This document shows, one piece after another, positions 1 to 5,081 of a stretch of DNA of 5,081 bases (positions within the stretch are counted from its first letter, which is position 1; every line of letters starts with the position of its first letter). Source of the DNA: Spirochaetales bacterium. GTDB lineage: Bacteria; Spirochaetota; Spirochaetia; Sphaerochaetales; Sphaerochaetaceae. The position numbers were made by a program, and so were the translations under genes. The stretch lies in the NCBI GenBank assembly GCA_028723145.1, contig JAQYFM010000001.1, positions 1-5,081 of the forward strand. Reading direction: 5' to 3'. The notes under the pieces were generated by a model that searched no databases, had not been told where the DNA came from, and was given only the letters and a program-made list of their open reading frames with translations.

Positions 1-1
1 A

Positions 2-160
2 AAAGCTGCTAAAACACTACTGCTTGCTGGCCAGTATGAGATGAGAGTCAGCACCCATTCGGAACACATGGGTACTCTGGCGGAACCTGGATCAGGCTTT
101 GAAGTTTCATATGAGAACTGGAAGCAAACCAGGGTTAAACCGGAAGCTGCAACCCTTTAG
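2..160 (+). CDS. Possible 3' end of an unidentified plus-strand gene
   Basis: One plus-strand frame is open from the left edge to the TAG at 158-160, giving 52 residues that end in PEAATL. It contains an MRVSTHSEHMGTLAEPG stretch and a WKQTR segment. I recognise no family, and 52 codons without a stop is not strong evidence in a region of about 48% G+C. The minus strand is also open for about 46 codons in one frame (138 to 1), so this could equally be noncoding DNA or a structured RNA. It converges on the hydrogenase operon. The base composition differs from the operon, which would fit a different origin, but no transposase or intron hallmark is seen. Confidence 0.25.
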   Translation, partial: KAAKTLLLAGQYEMRVSTHSEHMGTLAEPGSGFEVSYENWKQTRVKPEAATL

Positions 161-163
161 GGT
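131..163. repeat. Two mutually exclusive small inverted repeats
   Basis: AGGGTT (131-136) can pair with AACCCT (151-156) across a 14-base loop. Alternatively ACCCT (152-156) can pair with AGGGT (159-163) across a two-base loop. The middle arm is shared, so only one hairpin can form at a time. No run of T follows on either strand, so neither looks like an intrinsic terminator. It may be part of a structured RNA or an element end, or may be chance. Confidence 0.3.
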
Positions 164-221
164 GGCGGTAGTTCACTTCACTCATTGTAAAACTACTTTA
201 CTGTTTAATAATTATTTAAGT
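161..221. other. Gap between the operon end and the left-edge segment, no clear terminator
   Basis: This gap holds a sharp fall in G+C, from about half of 161-180 to about 15% over 181-240. One weak stem is present, GTAGTT (168-173) with AACTAC (191-196), separated by 17 bases. On the minus strand, downstream of the operon stop, the stem is followed by CGCCACC rather than a T tract. On the plus strand it is followed by an AT-rich but interrupted stretch. AATAATTATT near 206-216 is palindromic but purely A/T. I find no promoter or RNA gene here. Confidence 0.4.
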
Positions 222-680
222 TTATGAATTAATTTTTTTTGAAAGCAAATTCATAACGTTCTCAAGTAAAGATTTTTCTTTTTCTCTAAAACGTGAATAA
301 GAAGTAGAATCGATATCTAATACCCCAAAACCTTCTAAAGGAATTACGATTTCACTTTTAGATGCACTATCACAGGCAATATGTCCAGGAAAGGTATTTA
401 CATCATCAACTATTAATGTTTCACCTCTTTTGTATGCACTTCCGCATACGCCCTTTCCTATTTTTATTTTGGTACATGCAGCTTTTCCTTGGAATGGTCC
501 AAGGTAGAGTTCATCATTATCAAGAAGATAAAAGCCACACCAAGAAACATCATCAAGATAATGAAATATAAGACTAGACAAGTTAGCAAGGTCACTTACT
601 AACTTGTCATCACTTTGAAGATAAGTATCGATAAAGCCTAAAAACTCTTCATCGCTAGTAAATTCAAAATTACTAATCAT
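222..680 (-). CDS. msrC: Free methionine-(R)-sulfoxide reductase (fRMsr, GAF fold)
   Basis: A 152-residue single GAF-domain protein carrying the fRMsr signature: LGPFQGKAAC (Cys69), GKGVCG (Cys79), FPGHIACDSASKSEIVIP (Cys103) and GVLDIDS. The three Cys match the resolving and catalytic Cys of the family (Cys84, Cys94 and Cys118 in the E. coli protein, as I recall). The enzyme reduces free L-methionine-(R)-S-oxide to methionine with thioredoxin as electron donor. Databases often label it just GAF domain protein, but the conserved catalytic set argues against a pure ligand sensor. Between SEIVIPL and GVLDIDS only three residues remain, where the E. coli protein has about seven, so the hairpin there is shortened without breaking the frame. 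The start overlaps the hydrogenase stop (TAATG) and the Shine-Dalgarno is weak (AAGAG), so translation probably depends on the upstream gene. It is the last gene of the operon. Its presence beside a hydrogenase suggests a redox-repair or oxidative-stress role, which is inferred. Confidence 0.92.
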   Translation of the reverse strand: MISNFEFTSDEEFLGFIDTYLQSDDKLVSDLANLSSLIFHYLDDVSWCGFYLLDNDELYLGPFQGKAACTKIKIGKGVCGSAYKRGETLIVDDVNTFPGHIACDSASKSEIVIPLEGFGVLDIDSTSYSRFREKEKSLLENVMNLLSKKINS

Positions 681-2143
681 TAGATGGTACTCTTAACAGA
701 CTTAACTGGAGTAGCAGCTTTGTTTCCACCACGGAGCTTCTTAGCTACCATTGGCTTAACAATTGTGCCAGGACCATTTAAACAGCCTTCTTCACAGCAC
801 ATTACTTCGATTAAGTCAACTTCTGGAGCTCTCTTCTCCCAAGTCTTCATCAATCTAAACATTTTCTTATCAACGCCATTAATTGGTTGAGTTCTAATTG
901 ATTGAGGATTCTCAACACGAGAAAGAACACAGCCAGCAACACCTGTTGATACAGCAAATTCTCTACAGTCAGCAAAGTTTTCTGTATTACCAAGATCTGC
1001 AGCAGCTTCTTCTCTGACATCGATATCTTTAGCCATAAAGATAGCAGCAAGCTCACTGAAGGTGATAACACCATCAACACCACCCTTTCTAACTGCTTCT
1101 ACTCTCTTAGCAAGACATGGTCCAATGAAGACACATTTTGCGTCCTCTCCAAATTTTTCACGAGCAAGCTTTGCTGTATAAATCATTGGGGAGTAAGCAT
1201 CTGAGTAGCGTTCCTTGAGGAATGTAAGGTGCTTGTTAACAAGTTCCATATAAGCAGGACAGCAGCTAGTTGTCATATAGCCTTCGCCATTAGCCTTCTT
1301 GTGCTGAACTTCTTCTGCCTCATGAATAGCTGTAACCTCAGCGCCTTCAGCAACTTCAATTACATCACTAAAGCCTGCCTTAATAATAGCACTCTTAATC
1401 TGAGCAAGTGTTCCTGGGTACTGACCTTCAATTGCAGGAGCAATCATAGCAATGACCTTTTCCTTGTTCTTGATCATCTTTACAACAGGCATTAAACCAC
1501 TCTTTTCAGCAATAGCACCAAATGGGCAGCTTCTTGAGCAACGACCACAGCTAATACAGTTTTTATGATCGATTTCTACAACACCCTTCTCATTCTTTCT
1601 TACAGCACCTACTGGACATGCTTCCTCACATGGAACAGGGATGTGTACAACTGCGTGGAATGGACATACATCCATACACTTTCCACAGCGAATACATCTC
1701 TCTTCATTGATATGAGCCTGACCATTTATGAAAGAAATTGCATCTTTTGGACAGTTTGCCATACATGGACGAGCAAAACATCCGCGACATGCATCACTGA
1801 TTCTGTATTGATCAGGAGGACAACCATAACAGCCTGTAGAGATAGTTGTAAGTAATGGAAGAACAGGAGGATTATTCTCGATAATCTCTTTAGCATAAGC
1901 CTTTAATGGCTTCTGTTCATCGTCAAAACGTTCAATATCAATACCTAAGAGAGCCATAATTCTATAGCGAACCATAGCTCTCTCTTTATAGATACAACAG
2001 CGATTTGGAATTCTATCTTTTGGGATAATTGAATATGGAAGAGCATCTACTTTATCCTCAAGCTCATCTGCAAAGAAAAGTTTGAGAACTTCAGTATCAA
2101 TGCGTCTTTTCATCGCAGTATATTGGTTGTTAAGTTCAAGCAT
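680..2143 (-). CDS. hydA: Monomeric catalytic [FeFe]-hydrogenase, group B type
   Basis: A 487-residue cytosolic enzyme expected to catalyse 2H+ + 2e- <-> H2. The C-terminal half has the three H-cluster motifs: TSCCPAY (Cys294, Cys295), IGPCLAKRVE (Cys343) and EVMCCEEGCLNGP (Cys450, Cys454). Cys294, the usual proton-relay Cys, is kept. By my alignment Glu266, Glu269 and Ser314 match the rest of the proton path. The N-terminal half is rich in ferredoxin-like motifs: Cys105/108; Cys119/122/127/131; Cys150/153/156/160; Cys172/176; Cys196/199/202/206. These sixteen Cys are enough for up to four [4Fe-4S] clusters. The GPC form of motif 2 and the absence of the GGGQP ending in motif 3 fit group B rather than the prototypical group A. 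The H-cluster needs HydE, HydF and HydG, which must lie elsewhere. The TAA stop overlaps the next start as TAATG. A Met at residue 11 is a possible but less likely start. Confidence 0.93.
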   Translation of the reverse strand: MLELNNQYTAMKRRIDTEVLKLFFADELEDKVDALPYSIIPKDRIPNRCCIYKERAMVRYRIMALLGIDIERFDDEQKPLKAYAKEIIENNPPVLPLLTTISTGCYGCPPDQYRISDACRGCFARPCMANCPKDAISFINGQAHINEERCIRCGKCMDVCPFHAVVHIPVPCEEACPVGAVRKNEKGVVEIDHKNCISCGRCSRSCPFGAIAEKSGLMPVVKMIKNKEKVIAMIAPAIEGQYPGTLAQIKSAIIKAGFSDVIEVAEGAEVTAIHEAEEVQHKKANGEGYMTTSCCPAYMELVNKHLTFLKERYSDAYSPMIYTAKLAREKFGEDAKCVFIGPCLAKRVEAVRKGGVDGVITFSELAAIFMAKDIDVREEAAADLGNTENFADCREFAVSTGVAGCVLSRVENPQSIRTQPINGVDKKMFRLMKTWEKRAPEVDLIEVMCCEEGCLNGPGTIVKPMVAKKLRGGNKAATPVKSVKSTI

Positions 2144-2399
2144 TATTCTTAACAGCCTCCGTTAATAACTTACAAAATTTCTCTTGTGTAACCTTAGAAT
2201 GAATAACTCCATTAATCTCAACATATGGAGCACCTGCACCATCAGCCTTACATGCATTAAGACATGATGATCCCTCAATCTCACACTCTGCAATGATTGC
2301 AGGATCTACGAAATCGTTGTAAAGGAGAAGATCAGAACCACCCTGAACAAAACAAGCAGTTCCTACGCAGATCTTTACCTGTACTTTCTCTTTCTTCAT
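2136..2399 (-). CDS. Small thioredoxin-like [2Fe-2S] ferredoxin (NuoE/HydC-like C-terminal type)
   Basis: An 87-residue one-domain protein with the cysteine pattern of thioredoxin-fold [2Fe-2S] ferredoxins: CVGTAC (Cys11, Cys16), then CLNAC (Cys46, Cys50), then a GAPYVEING-type strand. These four Cys would bind one [2Fe-2S] cluster. Extra Cys at 39 and 76 lie outside the motif. The same fold forms the C-terminal part of NuoE and of the small subunit of bifurcating hydrogenases, but the N-terminal helical part of those proteins is absent. The start ATG at 2399 has a perfect AGGAGG nine bases upstream. The gene overlaps the following hydrogenase gene by eight bases, so the product is probably its electron-transfer partner. 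This pairing is inferred from position. No NADH-binding (NuoF-like) subunit is present in the window, so a direct NADH link is not supported. Confidence 0.88.
   Translation of the reverse strand: MKKEKVQVKICVGTACFVQGGSDLLLYNDFVDPAIIAECEIEGSSCLNACKADGAGAPYVEINGVIHSKVTQEKFCKLLTEAVKNNA
2156..2160 (-). promoter_or_regulatory. Shine-Dalgarno of the catalytic hydrogenase gene
   Basis: GGAGG on the minus strand at 2160-2156, inside the ferredoxin coding sequence, lies 12 bases before the ATG at 2143. The spacing is longer than usual, but this is the best match in the region. It supports the start at 2143, which gives an eight-base overlap with the ferredoxin gene. Confidence 0.6.
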
Positions 2400-2408
2400 A
2401 ACTGTTAT

Positions 2409-2414
2409 CCTCCT
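2409..2414 (-). promoter_or_regulatory. Strong Shine-Dalgarno of the ferredoxin gene overlapping the phosphatase stop
   Basis: The minus strand reads TAGGAGG followed by nine bases and the ATG at 2399. AGGAGG is a perfect Shine-Dalgarno, and its first bases are the last two of the TAG stop of the phosphatase gene. It is the strongest ribosome binding site in the window, in line with higher expression of the electron-transfer and catalytic genes than of the signalling genes. Confidence 0.8.
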
Positions 2415-3609
2415 ACAGATATTCTTGTGAAGTTTCTTTTAAATATATATTTTCAAGCGCATTTCTAAGACGCCCTACTATTGTTCTTCTTATACCAATC
2501 TCAACAGGAATATTTGGATCCTGATGAGCCTCATTAATCTTAGTTCCTACGATAAAGTGTATTTGGTCACTGTCGAGGAGTATTTCAACAAACTTCTTAA
2601 CTGGGTCGTTAGGAAGTTGAGAAACAGGAATCTTCTTTTCAAGCACATTTGCTACTCTTGATAAAGTAAGCATACCTTCTGTAACTAAGTCAATTCCATC
2701 CATCTTACTTGCAGGTGGAACATCAGGAGACCAACAAGAAAGATCTACCTTAATTTTCGCATTAAATAGTCTTGAAACAATTAATGCAGTTGTACCACCA
2801 GAAACAATTTTCTTTCCATCGAAAGCTTTTATTTTCTCACCTAAGATTTCATCTGCTTCCTTTGTAAATGGAGGACCAGTAACAATTACAGTCTTTCTTG
2901 GTCTTCTAATATAAACAACTACTGCTGTAATATCGTCCTTTGAACAAAGGCCATCTAATGTATTAGCCTTTTGAACAATTGAACTACTTAACTCTCTAGA
3001 TGAGATATTAGGATTAGCCTTTATTAGCTCAGATACATACTTTTGTACACCACTAGTTCTCCAGCCAAGAGGAAGACTCTTTCCTAGTCCTGATTGAGAA
3101 ACACCATCAGAGAACATTATCAAACGCTCTCCGATTTCCATGTTAAATTGAGAGTATTGAACTACTTCCTTTTTAAAGGCAGCTTCTCTCTGTAACTCTC
3201 TTTTATCTCTTTGCCAGCTAACAGGTTCACATCCCTTAAAACGAAGTGCTAATGGGTTATCATACTCAACAAGACGAACATTAATATTTTCCATGTTCTC
3301 CTTGTAGTGTATATCTGCAATTGTAAAAGTTGAATAGCTTATCTTTCTTTCACGGCATACAGGAAGTGTATTCATGATTATCTCAGCAGAGTGTCCAAGA
3401 TCAATTGGTGAAAAACTTAGCTTATGAGCCATATGTGCAGTAAGGGAAGCAAGTACATTAGCCTTTACACCTGAGCCAAGTCCATCAGACAGAGTACAGA
3501 CAATTTTATTACTCTCAGGATTCCTTGAGAGTAAGAAAACATCTCCTCCAATCTTTTGACCATGTTTATAAATCTGAGCGTAGTCTACATCGATAAAGAT
3601 ATTATTCAT
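2413..3609 (-). CDS. SpoIIE-family (PP2C-like) serine/threonine phosphatase with an extra C-terminal domain
   Basis: A 398-residue protein without signal peptide or membrane segments, so cytosolic. Residues 1-235 show the SpoIIE/PP2C metal-binding pattern: GGDVF (Asp23), SDGLGSG (Asp42), FSDGV (Asp168) and KDDIT (Asp225/226). These Asp residues would hold the Mn/Mg ions that hydrolyse phosphoserine or phosphothreonine. Residues 240-398 form a second domain that I cannot name, with VTGPP, VSGGTTA, GIDLVTEG and a basic IGIRRTIVGRLRN segment. SpoIIE-type enzymes usually dephosphorylate anti-sigma factor antagonists (STAS proteins), and many carry an N-terminal sensor or membrane part. Here that role may be supplied in trans by the hydS-like gene, which overlaps it by one base. 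No STAS protein or anti-sigma kinase is in the window, so the substrate is unknown. The TAG stop at 2415-2413 runs into the next gene's Shine-Dalgarno. The family call is firm; the place in a hydrogen-signalling path is inferred. Confidence 0.9.
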   Translation of the reverse strand: MNNIFIDVDYAQIYKHGQKIGGDVFLLSRNPESNKIVCTLSDGLGSGVKANVLASLTAHMAHKLSFSPIDLGHSAEIIMNTLPVCRERKISYSTFTIADIHYKENMENINVRLVEYDNPLALRFKGCEPVSWQRDKRELQREAAFKKEVVQYSQFNMEIGERLIMFSDGVSQSGLGKSLPLGWRTSGVQKYVSELIKANPNISSRELSSSIVQKANTLDGLCSKDDITAVVVYIRRPRKTVIVTGPPFTKEADEILGEKIKAFDGKKIVSGGTTALIVSRLFNAKIKVDLSCWSPDVPPASKMDGIDLVTEGMLTLSRVANVLEKKIPVSQLPNDPVKKFVEILLDSDQIHFIVGTKINEAHQDPNIPVEIGIRRTIVGRLRNALENIYLKETSQEYL

Positions 3610-5081
3610 TAAACCTCTACCTCGTCATCGATAGTAAACCCATCATTGTTAGAGTCCCCATGAACACTGAATGCATCGATTAAGCTATTTAACATAATCT
3701 CTGTTTCAGCAGCATTTTCACCTAAAAGTGATGCGATTTGCTGTACAGTTTCAAGAGACTTCTGAATAACATCTTCAGCCTTCTTTACTACTGTTTCACG
3801 TTTTACTGTTGGAGATGTGATATCATCAAACATTGCTCCAAGCAGACGATTTTTTTCAACTAAGAAGAAAGTAACACGCAAGAACTTATCTTTGTAGTGA
3901 AGTCTATATTGGTTACGCTTTTGAGCATAAAATTCATCAGAGAACTTCTCATAAAATGGAACGAATCTTTCAAGAGGTAATCCAGAGACTAGAGAAAGCA
4001 TTGAATCATCAAGTAAAGATTCATCCATATCGCCAAAGATTTTTAAGAAGTTAATGTTACAATCAGCGATATTTAAATCTCTATTAACAATTACAACAGC
4101 ATTTGGAATTGTTCTTAATAGCATATCAACCTTACTCTGTGCTTCCTTTCTCATCTTAGTTACACACATTTCAGCTTCAGCCATGCCAGAAAGATAAGCA
4201 ACAGCCATATCGCGACAGGTATTATAACCACAACCACCACAATTTAATTCATCTGCCTTGGTATTCTTTCCAAGTTCAAGAAGTGCTTGTCTTATTTCAT
4301 CCTCAGAAAATACCTTGTTAAAAGTAATATTACTCTTTGGCTGAGCTGAATTAATAATACCATATCCTTTATCTAATACTTCACGAATAAATTCTTCTTT
4401 TGGCTCAAAGAGCTTTTCTCCACTATTTATTCTTTCTTCAGTAAATTGAGCTATTGCATTCTTTCTTGCAGCGAGTGATTTACTTTTATCAGATACAGGA
4501 CCGTTAATACATCCACCTTCACAACCTAACAGCTCTAAGAATGGGTCATTAGCACTACCTTGTGCTAATACATCATGTATTTCATTAACTCCAGAAAGGG
4601 CAAGAGCATCACGACAAAATGATTTATCACCCCAAAGTTTTGAGGTAATAATTTGACCTCTTTCAACTGGGTAGTAAGTTGAAATGCCAGCCTTAGCTGG
4701 TGAGAAATAAATCTTTTCTTTACACTCAATAGTATTAAGGTCAATACGCTCTTCCTTAAACCAAGCTCTTAATTCATCAAATGTAATTGCTATATTAGGA
4801 TAACCTGGTGTTGAATCTGCCTCATTTTTCTTAGCAATACATGGTCCAACAAATACAATTGCAATATCATCACCATAGATTTTTCTTAAATAAGCACAAT
4901 GGGTTTGAAGTGGTGAAGGAACCTTTGCTAAACGATCTACAGCTTTAGGATAGTATTTTCTTACAAGTTCAACTACTGAAGGACATGCAGTACTAATCCA
5001 AGGGCACTTTCCGTCGTGTTCTTTTGCATAAAGATCAATTACAGCAGATACAATTGAAGCACCAATTGCTGTTTCAGAAAT
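3609..5081 (-). CDS. hydS: Sensory-type [FeFe]-hydrogenase with Fe-S and PAS domains (HydS-like), 5' end missing
   Basis: The frame is open from the right window edge to the TAA at 3611-3609, giving 490 residues. The start lies outside the window, and I estimate that 100-150 N-terminal residues are missing. The first 200 or so visible residues are the H-cluster domain: STACPS (ligand Cys at 4985-4983), GPCIAKKNE (Cys at 4841-4839) and GCEGGCINGP (Cys at 4523-4521 and 4511-4509). The second Cys of the usual TSCCP motif, the proton relay, is Ala here. A four-Cys FeS domain follows (CGGCGYNTC plus a later Cys; fragment residues 281, 284, 289, 306). Next come a PAS-like domain (about 318-420) and a helical, probably coiled-coil tail ending in an acidic stretch. 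Known for the family: group C enzymes with this layout are regarded as H2 or redox sensors. Inferred: it signals to the phosphatase encoded directly downstream, which it overlaps by one base. An internal ATG at 4208 lies inside the FeS domain and is not the true start. Confidence 0.9.
   Translation of the reverse strand: MSETAIGASIVSAVIDLYAKEHDGKCPWISTACPSVVELVRKYYPKAVDRLAKVPSPLQTHCAYLRKIYGDDIAIVFVGPCIAKKNEADSTPGYPNIAITFDELRAWFKEERIDLNTIECKEKIYFSPAKAGISTYYPVERGQIITSKLWGDKSFCRDALALSGVNEIHDVLAQGSANDPFLELLGCEGGCINGPVSDKSKSLAARKNAIAQFTEERINSGEKLFEPKEEFIREVLDKGYGIINSAQPKSNITFNKVFSEDEIRQALLELGKNTKADELNCGGCGYNTCRDMAVAYLSGMAEAEMCVTKMRKEAQSKVDMLLRTIPNAVVIVNRDLNIADCNINFLKIFGDMDESLLDDSMLSLVSGLPLERFVPFYEKFSDEFYAQKRNQYRLHYKDKFLRVTFFLVEKNRLLGAMFDDITSPTVKRETVVKKAEDVIQKSLETVQQIASLLGENAAETEIMLNSLIDAFSVHGDSNNDGFTIDDEVEV
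3614..3623 (-). promoter_or_regulatory. Ribosome binding site of the phosphatase gene, inside the hydS-like 3' end
   Basis: On the minus strand two purine-rich boxes, GAGG (3623-3620) and AGAGG (3618-3614), lie 10 and 4 bases before the ATG at 3609. Both are within the last codons of the upstream gene, whose TAA shares a base with this ATG (TAATG). The arrangement suggests termination-reinitiation coupling of sensor and phosphatase. Confidence 0.6.

Noticed and set aside
168..196. An intrinsic terminator for the operon (GTAGTT/AACTAC stem).
   Set aside because: It has only six pairs and a 17-base loop, and on the minus strand it is followed by CGCCACC instead of a T run.
1..221. A group II intron, insertion sequence end or riboswitch.
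   Set aside because: No domain V hairpin, reverse transcriptase, transposase motif, terminal inverted repeat with target duplication or known aptamer core could be seen. The idea stays open but unsupported.
222..680. A plain GAF ligand-sensor protein controlling the operon.
   Set aside because: The complete fRMsr signature with three conserved Cys makes an enzyme more likely; a signalling side role is kept only as speculation.
850..1083. A minus-strand 77-residue reading frame inside the hydrogenase gene.
   Set aside because: It is an out-of-frame shadow of the H-cluster domain, with a Leu/Val-rich composition and no family features.
362..1855. Plus-strand reading frames at 362-571, 684-890, 1229-1495 and 1565-1855.
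   Set aside because: They lie opposite conserved minus-strand genes, have low-complexity or atypical protein sequence and no convincing ribosome binding sites.
2111..2113. An alternative hydrogenase start at Met11.
   Set aside because: GGAGG lies 12 bases before the first ATG, a longer gap than usual but still the better site. Starting at Met11 would leave a gap of about 42 bases.
680..2143. Assignment of the catalytic enzyme to group A (bifurcating or prototypical).
   Set aside because: Motif 2 has GPC rather than MPC, motif 3 lacks GGGQP, and no NADH-binding partner gene is present.
3609..4208. A separate 199-residue PAS protein starting at the ATG at 4208.
   Set aside because: The frame stays open upstream to the window edge and encodes H-cluster and FeS motifs. 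The ATG falls inside the FeS domain, between its third and fourth Cys, so it is internal.

Overview
The window looks like chromosomal DNA of an anaerobic, AT-rich Gram-positive fermenter, most likely a clostridium of the Lachnospiraceae type. This is inferred from strong AGGAGG-type ribosome binding sites, tightly overlapping genes, oxygen-sensitive iron-sulfur proteins and the particular [FeFe]-hydrogenase families present. No rRNA or other direct taxonomic marker is visible.

Positions 222-5081 hold one compact operon, transcribed entirely on the minus strand (right to left) with almost no intergenic DNA. In order of transcription: (1) a sensory-type [FeFe]-hydrogenase (HydS-like), with its 5' end cut off by the right window edge, carrying an H-cluster domain, a four-cysteine Fe-S domain, a PAS domain and a helical tail; (2) a soluble SpoIIE/PP2C-type phosphatase with an extra C-terminal domain I cannot name; (3) a small thioredoxin-fold [2Fe-2S] ferredoxin; (4) a monomeric catalytic [FeFe]-hydrogenase of the group B type, with sixteen N-terminal cysteines in ferredoxin-like motifs; (5) a free methionine-(R)-sulfoxide reductase (GAF fold). 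The junctions are a TAATG overlap, a TAG stop overlapping the next Shine-Dalgarno, an 8-base overlap and a second TAATG overlap, so co-translation in fixed proportions is likely.

The simplest reading is a hydrogen or redox signalling unit placed in front of a hydrogen-producing or hydrogen-consuming enzyme. The HydS-like protein keeps the H-cluster cysteines but has Ala where the catalytic enzymes have their proton-relay Cys. It would sense H2 or redox state and pass the signal through PAS to the phosphatase. The small ferredoxin would carry electrons to or from the group B enzyme. The methionine sulfoxide reductase would deal with oxidative damage. The phosphatase target is not in the window, and neither are the H-cluster maturases HydE, HydF and HydG.

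Positions 1-221 are different. Bases 1-180 are about 49% G+C by hand count, while the next 60 bases are about 15% and sampled blocks of the operon are about 27-45%. They hold the open 3' end of a plus-strand reading frame of unknown identity, two competing small inverted repeats, and no convincing terminator for either side. This may be the edge of an unrelated or mobile segment, but no transposase, intron or terminal repeat could be recognised.
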